A stretch of 64,000 nucleotides of DNA from Abelmoschus esculentus (lineage: Eukaryota; Streptophyta; Magnoliopsida; Malvales; Malvaceae): the NCBI GenBank assembly GCA_035048815.1, contig JAUCBN010000018.1, forward strand, positions 13,916,001 to 13,980,000. Reading direction: 5' to 3'. Of the stretch, positions 48,164 to 59,649 are shown one piece after another. Within the stretch, counting starts at the first letter, position 1; the number at the start of each line of letters is the position of its first letter. The notes under the pieces are model-generated. The model did no database searches and was not told the origin of the DNA. It saw only the letters and a program-made list of their open reading frames with translations. A program made the translations under genes and the position numbers.

Positions 48164-50097
48164 CTATCTCATTAGATCTTCCCATTTGCAGTACTGCCCA
48201 CCCGCTAATGCACGATACAATCTATCCCTGCAGTACACTGGTCTTCCATCGGCAGCCTCCGCCGCAGCTGCTGCTAAATCATCGTTGTCCTTAACCTCTA
48301 CTGGCAGGCGAAGCAACTCTTCTTTCCTACAATATATATAGGAAAAGTGGTGTTGTAACATATCATGACAATTTGCAAACTTGAGTTATGTTGATTCTTC
48401 ATGTGTGACATTCATGCACGTACCTTAGATTGAACTTCGTATTGGTTTTCGAAGCAAGAACATTTGATGGTATATCCTCTGTGATAAATGCTGTTTTAAA
48501 GAAATCCTCCACCGGTGTGGCAAAGATAAACAGAAACACTGATGTAACAAGCAAGGCCCCTGTTCCCACTAGTGTCTGTTTCAACAACTTGATAACTGGT
48601 TTAACCTGGAGGCCATGCATTTTCTCATGTCAAGCTTTCATGGTCTTTTTTCATTAATAAAAATATGAATATGGTATACAGTACCTTATAAGATCCCAGC
48701 AATCTGTCACGAGCCAGGACCTGGAAAGGGGACAAGGGGTTAAAAGTAGCAAAGTAGTGAATGAAACTGTATCTGCAAAAGCTTTCAACGGTGTGTCATA
48801 AAGAGTATGGTGAAAGAAATTTCTTGCTTTAGAAACTAAGAGCCTCCACTGACGAAATGTGCTAACCTCAGGTGGTTTTACCCACATTTGACCATCATAC
48901 CAGCCAGTCTCTTCATATGGTATTACTGCTGATAGAAGTCTATCGCCAACATAACTCCATCCCTGCAACATGATGAATACATTATTCATATTTTCAAGGT
49001 CATCGAAACTGATACCCAGAGCTTTGCAGATATGTGAGTAAAGTCGATTGTTTTGTCGTGCCACTTCCAAGAAGTTTTCTGGTGCTGAGATTTCTTGATG
49101 AACTATATATTTGTATGAGATTTTTAATTAAATTGAATCATGCTTTTGTGCTTCAGCTAATTGACATATTTAATGTTAATGAATAGATCAAAGGCTCAAT
49201 CTAGTTCTTCCTGTACATTGTAGCAATATGAATATATCAGACAATTTCTCTTGTATAAATGATGAGATTAGATGGATGCAAAGCAGTAATCTTTCCTAGC
49301 ATAAATCACATGCATGTTTAGATATGCATGACACACACAATAATTCCCTAGAATGATTAACATATGGCTATGGCTGAATCATTCTTAAGCACAACAGCAA
49401 CAAAAAAAGGTTAAAACTTGAAGAAGGCGATCATACCAGATAAATTCTTAACACAATCAGTGACACGAGGAAAAGAGTTCCTGTTCCAGCAGCAAGCACA
49501 AATCTTAAAGGTTCCTGCAAGGTGAGAACCAGAATGTTATTTGGACCAAGTATATTTGATATGGTATGCCGAATTTTAGCCCAAGGGTACAATTAATTAA
49601 CACAAGCAATGATTTTTTTTAACTTACCCTCGAAGGATTGAAGCTTGCAGCTGCAATTGGAGCTCCAAGAACCGTGAAAGTTGCTAGCCACAGCCCTCCT
49701 AGACGAAGGAAAAATTGGCCTGGTCCCAGCTCGCCCCATGAATACAGAGGACCGTCTTTCAGAGACGAGTACTCATTCACCTATTCCAGCAAACAGATGA
49801 CAGATGATTGCATGTTCATATATAAGAAATGCATTTTTCAAGAGTATATTAAGATTGTGAACCTACCGGCCTTTGCTCAAAAGGGACCTCAATCTCCAAG
49901 CCAGGCTCCCAGCTCCGGCCTTGAAAGCCACCACTCATACCACCGTCCATCTCATCTTTCAACGCCCTGACTGAAACCCCACGATGCAGCTTGTGTCTTC
50001 CATGGAACTTAGGTAAGCCAGAACCATAACTACTCCCAAGCTTAAGATGCGCTGGAGTAGGAATATTTAGAGAACAATAAACATTTAATCTGAGCAT
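48164..50097 (-). CDS. CGLD27: CGLD27-like chloroplast protein (DUF1230), 7 exons
   Basis: Exons in coding order: 50097-49867, 49780-49628, 49514-49437, 48962-48867, 48720-48685, 48605-48424 and 48326-48164. All introns have GT..AG ends, and the phases join to 312 residues ending EDLMR. Residues 1 to about 50 look like a chloroplast transit peptide. Conserved DUF1230 motifs follow: PFEQRPVNEY, then LRIYLGWSYVGDRLL, YEETGWYDGQ and VLARDRLL, with membrane segments around LATFTVLGAPIAAA, GTLFLVSLIVL and ALLVTSVFLFIF. The C-terminal DDLAAAAAEAADGRPVYCRD is also a family feature. The gene is named for conservation in the green lineage and diatoms (Arabidopsis At5g67370); a link to iron and photosynthesis homeostasis has been proposed. 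No disabling change is seen. Confidence 0.94.
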
Positions 50098-50386
50098 CTA
50101 TCTGTCTCAACTGAGTTTGATCCAGGGGAGGCGAAGAGAAGAGGTCGCAACAGTTGATATTTGAGTTTCGTGGTTTAGTTTTACATAGTTTGCGTGGAGC
50201 AGAAACAACCAGAGAATTGCTTTGTTTTTTTTGTGTTGTTTCTTGACGATGGGGCCTTTATGAGAAGTACGTGGATGAGTATTTTTTGTGGTTGGAGAAG
50301 TAAGTCGGGAAGGGTTGCTTAATACAAGCAAACTGTCGCAGGAACTGAGTTGCACGCATTTCTTTTGTGTATTAAAATTAGGTTTA

Positions 50387-51184
50387 ATATTTAAATAGGT
50401 TTCTTAACTGAATATTTTTGGGCTTAAATTATTTTTAGTTTTAAAAAAGAGTCTAAAATTTTAATTTACGCTATTTTAAGTGTCTAACCATTAATAAAAA
50501 AAATTATTTATCAATAAAAATATGGCAAGTGACAAGTTTTAATTTTTAATTTTTTAATTATTTTTAAAATAAAAACAAAATTTTATTTTTTTTAAAATTG
50601 ACAGTTTTAAATTCTTATAAAATAGTCTCAAATCTATAACCTTAAAATCTCAAATTATCATCGTTGTCACTGTTTACTACGTCATCGAAGATCATCATTA
50701 ACGATGCCGGATCACCATGATCGTTTTCCCCAATCAACCCTTGCCTATAATCAACGATAGATATGCCGACGACTTCATTTTGGCAATTTTGATTTTTTTC
50801 GACACTAGGAAGTCGATCGATACACCTACCACCTATTACCAGCGATGAGTGGTTAGGAAAAACGATTATGGTAGTCTAACGACAGTTGTGGTGATCTTCT
50901 ATGATACAATAAACAATGATAATGATGATAATTTTGAAGTTTGGGGTTTGGAGTTATAGGCTTAAAATCATTTTATAAAGATTTAAAACTTTTAATTTTT
51001 TTTAAAAAATAAATTAAAAATAAATAAAATAAAAAATTAATAACAACAATGGTAATTGATGGTTAGACACTTAAAATGACTATAATTATAACTTTAGGTG
51101 CTTATTTAGAGCTGAAAATAATTTAGGCACCAAAAGTGATCAACAAGCATAGTTTTGGCACCTATTTAGATATTAAGCCTTAAG
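50387..51184. mobile_element. Foldback MITE, about 800 bp
   Basis: The left end AGGTTTAATATTTAAATAGG and the right end CCTATTTAGATATTAAGCCT are imperfect reverse complements. Inner parts also pair: CATCGTTGTCACTGTTTACT (50660) with the complement of 50905-50935, and CTTAAAATGACT-like words with AGTCTAAAATTTTAATTTACG. The element is close to a long hairpin with a less AT-rich loop. No TSD was confirmed. It lies 290 bases upstream of the CGLD27 start codon. Confidence 0.55.
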
Positions 51185-51801
51185 ATTATGGGACATAGAT
51201 TCGGGTGTAAATTGTTTTCATTGGGTCTCTTTTGATATCTTCATTTTAAAATAATGAATTTAAAGTTTAAGATTCAAGGTTAAGGTTGTGATTACGATTT
51301 AAAAATTAATAATAGTGTATTGTTTAAGATATACGATTTAGGATTTAGGATATAAAAATTAATTATAGTTTAAAATTTAATTTTAAAATACTTTTAAGAT
51401 AAAACATATAAATAAACACAAAGAAAACATATGATTTTTATTTAATGGATTCCCTATGGCTTTGGTCATTTCCGGAAAGAATATTAAATTTGGGTTGGAT
51501 TTCTCTAAAGCAGTAGTTTGGGCTCAGATTCCAACTTTATTTAGGGTAAATTACATATTTATTCTTTACCTATTCTGTTATTATCATCGAATTATACTTG
51601 TTTATGGATTATTTTTTGTTGCTTTTTAAGATTTTGTATTAGTATTGTCTCGAACTCAAAATTTAGTTAAAAAATATCAAACTGAACCATTTAAACCAAC
51701 ATCGTTAGTAAATTAATTATTAATTTTAATAAAACTTATACATTTTTATCAATTTAATCTTAATTTAAAACTATTATATAATGTGATGTCACCAGCATTA
51801 C

Positions 51802-52337
51802 TAGGGGTGCTTATCGAGCAAGTCAGTCGCGAGTTGAGAATTATTTGACTCGTACTCGTTAAAAAATTTTATTTCTCGACTCAATTTTTTTCGCTAAAAT
51901 ATTTTTTTGCTCATTAAGCTCATTAAAATCTTACATTATTTTTAACTAAAATTAAAATTTAATAATATTGTACGAGGCTTAATATTAACATAAATTAATA
52001 AATTTAACCAAAAATACCAAAATAGTGTGTAAAACACTTTTAAAGTCTAAATTCGAAAGTAACAATTTATAAATACACCCAATTAAAGTAATAATTCATA
52101 AATTAATAATTGTTATTTAGATTTATTTTTTGAATGAAATAATTTTAAAGTGATTACTAAAAAATATTATAAAAAATTAAAAAGTTCATAAATTTATCAA
52201 GTTGAGTTAGACTTTGCAAGATTCAACTCATTAGGTATCGAGTCTAATTCGAGTTCTAATCGAATCAATCTAAATCGAATATTTATCAAGTATTGACCGA
52301 ATCGAGTTTGAACAACTCATCTCGTTAAACACCTTTG
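51802..52337. mobile_element. hAT-like MITE with approximate 8-bp TSD
   Basis: Ends are TAGGGGTGCTTATCGAG and CTCGTTAAACACCTTTG, inverted with a few mismatches. Flanks AGCATTAC (51794-51801) and AATATTAC (52338-52345) agree at six of eight positions. The interior is AT-rich with CTCGACTCAA and GAGTCTAATTCGAG subterminal words. No coding region. Confidence 0.65.
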
Positions 52338-52345
52338 AATATTAC

Positions 52346-53060
52346 ATACAATTTTATCATAAAAAAGTTAAATGACCAAAACAAAAAATATAAGAATAGA
52401 TAAAATACCAAATAAATAGTTTTTCCTATTATTTAATCTACATTTTATAGTTATAAAAATTCAAATACTATACCAACTTTAAAAAATATATAATTTTTTT
52501 AGGAAAAAATATAATTTAAACACCTATTTATAAAATATTCAGATAAAAGTGTAGTATATAAAAAAGCAGAGGTATAAGTCTGAATGGTTTCTATTCTACA
52601 ACAAGAATCCGTCAGCCATAAAATAAAGGCAAGAGATCTTATCTCCCTCATCTAAACAAACTGATAAAAAACATCATAAAGATAATAACATTCCTATAAA
52701 AGAATATTAACCTTAACAATCAGAGGCCAAATACTGCATTAATTCACCTTTAAGCATCCTCTGTATCATTCGAAGTTGACCTCGCAGAGCTGAACAAAAT
52801 TGTTCGTAAAACGTTTATCGGATAAAGCGTGCAATGGTATTCAACAGCCATTGATACCAACTGAAATCTCTTTGTTTGTATTTCTGATGTCGATATCTTG
52901 GGATAAGGTTATCGCTATAACTTACTTAATCCTTGCAACTTAGAAATAAGTCCTTCCTTTTTAGCCTTTTCGTGTCCATGGTAACTTCTGTTTAAGCCTT
53001 CAGTTCAATCAGGGACTCCAGGAAAACCATTAAGGCTGTCAAAAACGGGAAGTGAAACAA
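52346..53060. other. Intergenic DNA and 3' flank of the MFS pseudogene
   Basis: AT-rich up to about 52,600. The remainder is less AT-rich and probably includes the former 3' UTR of the transporter gene. Confidence 0.45.
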
Positions 53061-55350
53061 TCATAATTTGTGCCTGTTTTGATAAGGTTGCTTTCCGCAC
53101 CGTTTCAAAGCATACATGCAACCAGCCGCAATGAATAATCCAACTGCAGCAAAAGCTACCATTGTTGAGTTCTCAATGGTCCTATAATAGCCTCTCTGCA
53201 ACATAAAGAAGTTGGTTAGTATGTTCATCAGAAAAAGTTAGTATCATATATCATAGTCCAAATTTTCCCTCCCACAAGATTTATTGGAGAGATGCCCAAC
53301 CTCGTTTTCCTAGCCCAGGAGCTCCAAGCTATGGGAAAGCCGCAAGCATAGGCACCAGGGAAAACACAATTCCTACGTCATTCCTAGCCAATTTAAGACA
53401 GTAGCAGATGAAAGCAGGCTGCAGAGGTATATATTCTTTCACTGTCATTCCCCACCCCCCAGGCCCCCACCCCAAAAATACATACATGCACGATGTATGC
53501 AGATGAGCATGGAATAAAATTAGTCAAGGACACACCTGCATTAGAAGAAACAACATTGCTGCATTTGCAGGAGCCAGAGAAAGGCTTATCATTCCTCCAC
53601 GCAACTCATTTGGCACAAACCTAAATAAATGTGATCAAAGCAGAGTAGTAAAACTAATTTCTACAAAAAAAAGGCACTAAGCAAGAAGAAGCAACTGTTA
53701 TAACAAGATAAAAGAACATTTGTCACACATGGTCCTCAATCTTGCAAGTGATGGCAGAATTAGGCCAATGCAGGCATGGAATAAAGAAAATTGGGTCACC
53801 AGAACTCCAATGTCCTGCAATCCAGACCACAAGAACACTGAAGACATGGGTGGAATAAACACTGGGTGCCCTGATTTATAAATTTACAAATAATTACAGA
53901 GGGGCAGCACAAACATACCTGATAATCATAAGCTATAATTGACAAAAGAAGAGCCTCTGTGACAAATGCATACATTAAGCAATCCTCGGTACGAAACGAG
54001 GCATCAATAAGCCAGGGAAACACTGTGCTTCCTAACATCCTTGCCCCCAGCATGCATGGATATATCAACCCTAGATACACTTCTCGACCATCAGCCTAAC
54101 TCACATATAAAAATCACCTTCAAACATTATACTTCAAAGAAATCAAGCTTCCAAGATGACAATGTGGAAATCTAAAGGGAAGAAACACAAAAACTGAGTT
54201 CTAATCATACGTTGTTGTGAACAACAGATATGACCTTACCACCAGTGTTGGGGCCCAAAGAATCCAGAAAACTGCAATGGAGAAATGAAGGCAAGCTTGT
54301 GCACATGCTAGAAGCCATATCCTTCTATCTGCAGAAGACAAACACTTACAGAAATTGATCCTCTTTTGGTAAGAGATAAAAACTAAGAGTCAAAGGCAGG
54401 GTTTTCTGCAAAATCCAATCATCGACAAATGTAGAACTCATTTTAGTCAAGACAGATAAAAGGAACTTAAAGGAGAGGGAGCTTCAAAAAAACTCAAATG
54501 TACCTTAAATGGTTACATGTATTTGATGATGTGACACACATCTATACTTAGAAGTTATAACTTTAAGTGCTCAGTTACAAATAGGCTAATAATATCAAAG
54601 AGATGCTGAGATTGTCATTTTTTCAAGTTCTACCACTATGAGTTTGCTTCCATGGATCAGCCAAGAGAATTAATGAAACTACAAATTGCTTACCACCAAG
54701 AATATATGCATAAAAGGACACCCGATAATCCTTAAACATCATTGTCTCTGTAGTTCCATCATGATCTCTGGACATACAGATGATACCCACTATTGCAAGT
54801 AAGGCAGCTGCAACGGAAGGAGATCCGATCCCTTTCTCAAAATTGCCACCAACCATCCAATTACCAATCACCTGACTTCCAATCAAAGATGCAGACTCGA
54901 AAAAAATCATCAACCAAAATGTTTCATTCGAAATATCATGCCTATGACCCATCTGCAAAGGAAAAATGAAAAATTCCCATACCATCATGTTCAAAATTCT
55001 TTTTTTCTCTTAGCAAGAAAGAACCAAATCTTTGAGCCAACCTTGTCATGTTCAATAAAAGCCCATGTGTAGTGATCTAAAAAATCCACGATTAATTAAA
55101 TTCGCTAAAAAAATTCTTTTTCGATTATAGAAAAACATTTTTTGATGTGTCATTTTAAAAATTAATATCTTTCACGTGGGGGTTTCGGTTTAATTGATAT
55201 GTAAAAATAATAAAAATGGGTGATTGAGAAATGTGGATGCTTAGGAATCAAAACTGAGCAAACAATGAACAATTGAAGGGAGTGGAAAATTAAAAACATT
55301 TTACAGACCAAATGAAGGGAGTAGTTTCAAACTACAATGAAAGAAAGATT

Positions 55351-55430
55351 ATATTTAATTGTTCAAATGAAGAGAGTTGAAAAAGTGGATATATTTAATT
55401 GTTCAAATGAAGAGAGTTGAAAAAGTGGAT
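55351..55430. repeat. Perfect 2 x 40-bp tandem duplication
   Basis: 55351-55390 and 55391-55430 are identical, beginning ATATTTAATTGTTCAAATGA and ending AAAAGTGGAT. The identity implies a recent event within the LTR. Confidence 0.95.
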
Positions 55431-55680
55431 GCACAGCTAGTTGTCTAGTTGTCAGTTATAGGTGCCTCTCTCCTGCTTGAAACATGTGAAGATTTTTAAA
55501 ATAATAAAATATTTATATTAATTAAATACACATTTTTTTATAATAAAAAAATTTAAAATAATAAAACTGAACCCATTTTTTGAGTAAAATATGAGTGAAT
55601 AGTAACCTCACTTCTTCTTCTTCCCCGACCCCTTCTTTGTTTCTCTGTAAACCCTATTTTTTATTTTCTGCAAAACCTTA

Positions 55681-55830
55681 AAAGCGCTAAGGCGTAGCGC
55701 CTTTTATCCCTTAAAAGGCGCGCGTCTGCCGTCGCCCACCGTATGCCGTTCTGCCTCAGCCGTGTGAGGCGTTTTTCCAGCCTCCTAGCTGCGCCTGGCG
55801 CCTAGCCACGCTAGGCGCGCTTTTTAAAAC
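55681..55830. repeat. GC-rich block of GGCGC / GCGCC words
   Basis: In otherwise AT-rich DNA this block repeats AAGGCG, TAGCGCC, GGCGCGCG, CTAGGCGC and their complements. It is partly self-complementary (GCTAAGGCGTAGCGCC, GCGCCTAGCCACGC). Confidence 0.7.
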
Positions 55831-58479
55831 TAAGAGTATATTTCTATTATTTTTAGAGACCAATTAAGATAAACACTAAGAAGCCCAACCGACAACTTCC
55901 CTCTCTCTTTCAACCAAAGATTGGCGATGCAATACCTCCTAACATTTTCAGAAATAAAATGAAAATCTAAAACCAAAATAGGAAAACAGAAATTTTAAAG
56001 AGCCTTTCTAAGAAACTTGGAACCCATATCTGAAGGGATTTAGATCTAGGTGTGATTTTGCCTTTGGCTATACTACCATCATCGATCTCTTTACCCACCC
56101 TTCTCATGAGTTAAACTTAAAACCAGAAACTTAGAGGTGTTGTTTTAAAATTCATAAAGATTTCCTTTAAAAATTTGGTGAACTCTCGGAAGAAGCGAAA
56201 AACAAAACGATGAACCAAAAATCTCTCGAGATAAATCTCCTCGATTCAAAAAATCAATGAAAGAAGATCCCTTTTTTGGCTTGGCTCCTTGTCATCGGCT
56301 TACCCAACAGCGGGGTTCATCGCCGGCGAAGCTTGACTATCAGGGAAGTCCCTCTTTCTTTTCTATTTCAAAATTTTGAGTGATGCATGTATAAAAAACA
56401 GAGAGTTTGTTTACCAGAAAACGTTTCTGATCTTTTTGCTTTTTCGATTGAATCTCTGTTTTTACAAGACTTGGTTACAATGAAAAGAAAATAACTCTTC
56501 AAAAAAATTCCACGAAAATGCTCTCTCTCCGGGGGGGTTTCTCAATAACCTCCTCCCTCTTAATACAAATCTCATGAATATCTAGTTCCCAGAAATCACA
56601 CCACGATTCTGATTTTTCTCAAGATTTCATTATGTTGTTGGGTCATTTCAAAATGCTTAGAATGGCTTTGCATAGTGTGGTCCTTTTCTGGACTTTATCC
56701 TGATTTTATGGCTCTTTTTCATATTAGTTCCTGATCTAGTATTTCTTTGTTTCTTTTGCAGGCTTTTACAAAATCGTACGGTGGCCAGAACTGGTTAGCA
56801 ACAGCGGACAAAAAAAATCACGAGTAGTCAAATGGTCATATTGGAAAAGAAAGGGTTAAGCGTGTGACGTGTACGCGTGAGGAGTTCTGGATAGTTCCAT
56901 TATCTTCTAATCCTGACCGTTCAGACCCTTCTTGATCTAAGGGTTGAGAGACATGATTAGGGTTTAAAAAGTCTGGCCCGAAAATGGGCTATTGTAGTAA
57001 ATTAAATTTTTTTTGGAGTTTTGTAAATTAATATGGACTTAGATTGATTATTTATTTATTTATGGGTTTTTTAATATTATAATATGGGCCACCATAATAT
57101 AGTTAATAATAATAAATATTAATACTATTTTAATAATAATAACAACAAAAACAAAACATGATACTAATTTCTATTACACAGTGGAGACAATGTACGAACG
57201 TAATACAAAGATGGACATGCGTGGACATGCGCACGTGAATCGTGATGACATCTAATGCATACAAACATGACAAGTTCATAAATAACAAAACATATCTAAT
57301 TATGATGCAATACATAACAACACATACATAAATATAATGCACGCCTAACAATTCACATTAAGACAAAATCACATGCAATAACGACACGTAATATATGTTG
57401 ATAATAAGCCCTTATTTAAAATACGAAAAATTGAAGATTTAAATTTTTCGATTAAAAATGGGTGATTACATCATTTCTCGAAACTGAAGGTAAATATTGA
57501 TGTTGCCAAAGACAAACATATATTTGCTATCCAAAAGCTAGGACTTGAAGCAATCATCTTTCATATCCCAACAATGAGGTGCAAGGTAAAAAACACCAAA
57601 CAAGTTTTCTTTCGACCTCTACATAATTATAAATAAATAAAACTATCAAAATCTTCACAAATTATACAACCCTTAATTAATCCGTAAAAAACATTGGCAT
57701 TAAAGTGATTAAATACAAATGGAAATGTTTAGATTTACTCACATTAAATCGGAGACAGGACCTAAGAAGCTACCAACGAAAAGAGCAGCTCCAAATCCAA
57801 TAAGCAAAAACGTCGTCGTATCTTTCTTGCTTATTCCATGGTAAACCAGCTCAAACTCTCCGTACACCGACCATAATCCTTCCAACACTAACAATACGAA
57901 GACGGAGGGATCAGATAAACTATTTTTTGCTTTAAATTAAAGACACAAAATTTAAAAGAAAAACAAAGTTTGATGTTTTTATAATGTACCTGAAGCGAGT
58001 GAATAAATGAGGAGAAAGTAAAGTTGGAAACGAAGAGAAGGGGAGTCGACGGCGGGTGGGTGGTCGGAGAAAGGAGGAGACTTGGTAGGGGCGTGTTTGG
58101 AGAGAGAGAAAGGGAAGAGAGAAAGTGAGAGGAAACAAGAAATGAAAATGAAAACGAAGACGGAGGAACTCGATTCCCAAACGTAGGTTTCGATTACGAT
58201 CCCCATTTCGATCTCAGTCGGAAAAAGCCCTAGATCGGATCGGAGATTAAAGACTAGGGAGGAGATGGAAAGTTACGCATTTGAGGCAACTGAGAAGTGA
58301 TAACGAAAAGAACTAGAATTCGTTTCTGGAGTTTTAACACGCCGCTTTACATTATATATATATGATTTTGAATATTTTATAAAATTGATTTGTTGGTAGT
58401 TCGAGAGAAAGCCCATTAAAAAAAGTCTAAAATAAGCCTTAATCGGTTTACTCAGTCATATTATATACACAACTTCTTA

Positions 58480-59510
58480 CAAAAATTGTAAGAAAAATGG
58501 TACATACATAAATTAGCATAAAAATAGTAAGGATTTGTGTTTGTACACAATTCCTTACAAAGTATACACAACGGCTTACGATAACCGTAAGAAAAAAGGT
58601 ATGTACACAAATCTTTACCACTTCAAAACCATGAGCTAAAGGAGGCTTCTAAATGTAAGGATTTGTGTACATACACAATTTCTTACAAGAATACACAATA
58701 TGCCACCCAAACGGTAAGGATTTGTGTTAGTACACAATTCCTTACAAAGTATACACAACGGCCTACGAAAACCGTAAGAAAAAAGGTATGTACACAAATC
58801 CTTACCACTTCAAAACCATGAGCTCAAGGAGGCTTCCAAGGGTAAGGATTTGTGTACATACATAATTTTCTACAAGAATACACAATATGGCACGAAAACG
58901 GTAAGGATTTGTGTTTGTACACAATTCCTTACAAAGTATACACAACGGTTTACGAAAACCGTAAGAAAAAAGGTATGTACACAAATCCTTACCACTTTAA
59001 AACCATGAGCTAAAGGAGGCTTTCAAAGGTAAGGATTTGTGTACATACACAATTTCTTAAAAGAATACACAATATGCCACTCAAACGGTAAGGATTTGTG
59101 TTTGTACACAAATCCTTACAAAGTATACACAATGGCTTACGAAAACCGTAAGAAAAAAGGTATGTACACAAATCCTTACCACTTCAAAACCATGAGCTCA
59201 AGGAGGCTTCCAAGGGTAAGGATTTGTGTACATACACAATTTCCTACAAGAATACACAATATGGCACGAAAACGATAAGAATTTGTGTTTGTACACAAAT
59301 CCTTACAAAGTATACACAACGACTTAAGAAAACCGTAAGAAAAAAAGTATGTACACAAATCCTTACCACTTCAAAACCATGAGCTCAAGGAGGCTTCCAA
59401 GGGTAAGGATTTGTGTATATACACAATTTCCTACAAGAATACACAATATAGCACGAAAACGGTAAGGATCCTTACAAAGTATACACAACGGCTTACGAAA
59501 ATCGTAGTAA
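58480..59510. repeat. 187-bp tandem repeat array, about 5.5 copies
   Basis: The landmark CTTCAAAACCATGAG (one copy with CTTTAAAACC) starts at 58621, 58808, 58995, 59182 and 59369, spacing exactly 187 each time. Copies differ by scattered substitutions. Each monomer contains an inverted pair, GTATGTACACAAATCCTTAC and GTAAGGATTTGTGTACATAC, separated by about 35 bases, so each can form a hairpin. Part of the monomer recurs in the opposite orientation at 59512-59650. Confidence 0.93.
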
Positions 59511-59649
59511 ATTGTGTATGTACACAAAACCTTACCTTTGGATGGCTCCTTTAGCTCATGGTGAGAAGTTGTAAGGAATTGTGTACATACCTTTTTCCTT
59601 ACGGTTTTTGTAAGCCATTGTGTATACTTTGTAAGGAATTGTGTACAAT

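Larger units (their letters stand above)
55068..57470 (+). mobile_element. Ty3/gypsy-type solo LTR in the MFS exon, degenerate TSD
   Basis: Begins TGTAGTGATC and ends GGGTGATTACA. Flanks are CCATG (55063-55067) and TCATT (57471-57475), a 5-bp TSD with two changes. Removing the LTR with one TSD rejoins the transporter reading frame (E, then TW, then AFIEHDK), which fixes both ends. No coding region is seen in its 2,403 bp. It contains a perfect 40-bp tandem duplication and a GC-rich GGCGC block, listed separately. Confidence 0.82.
53061..58206 (-). pseudogene. MFS transporter (MFSD5/molybdate-anion-transporter-like) pseudogene, 9 exons
   Basis: Exons in coding order: 58206-57990, 57887-57743, 57618-57476 with 55067-55042 (one exon split by a solo LTR), 54952-54694, 54328-54240, 54095-53919, 53814-53729, 53621-53536 and 53195-53061. 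Family signatures include YHGISKKDTTTFLLIGFG, SDLIGRKKTC, GHRHDISNETFWLM, FFESASLIGSQVIGNW, WILWAPTLV and FVPNELRGGM, with many hydrophobic segments. Disabling changes: a TGA replacing a Trp codon near 57561, the 2.4-kb LTR, and one extra T in exon 53621-53536 that shifts the frame. The splice donor after 55042 (GTTGGC) is weak. I recall Arabidopsis At2g23093 as the closest family member. A truncated product could still be made. Confidence 0.85.

Noticed and set aside
48654..49070. Minus ORF of 138 codons taken as one exon
   Set aside because: Only 48867-48962 is coding; the flanks read through introns, as shown by splice sites and family alignment at LGWSYVGDRLL.
58480..59510. 187-bp array as a centromere satellite
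   Set aside because: Only about 5.5 copies, enclosed by short TIR-like ends, so the length match alone is not evidence.
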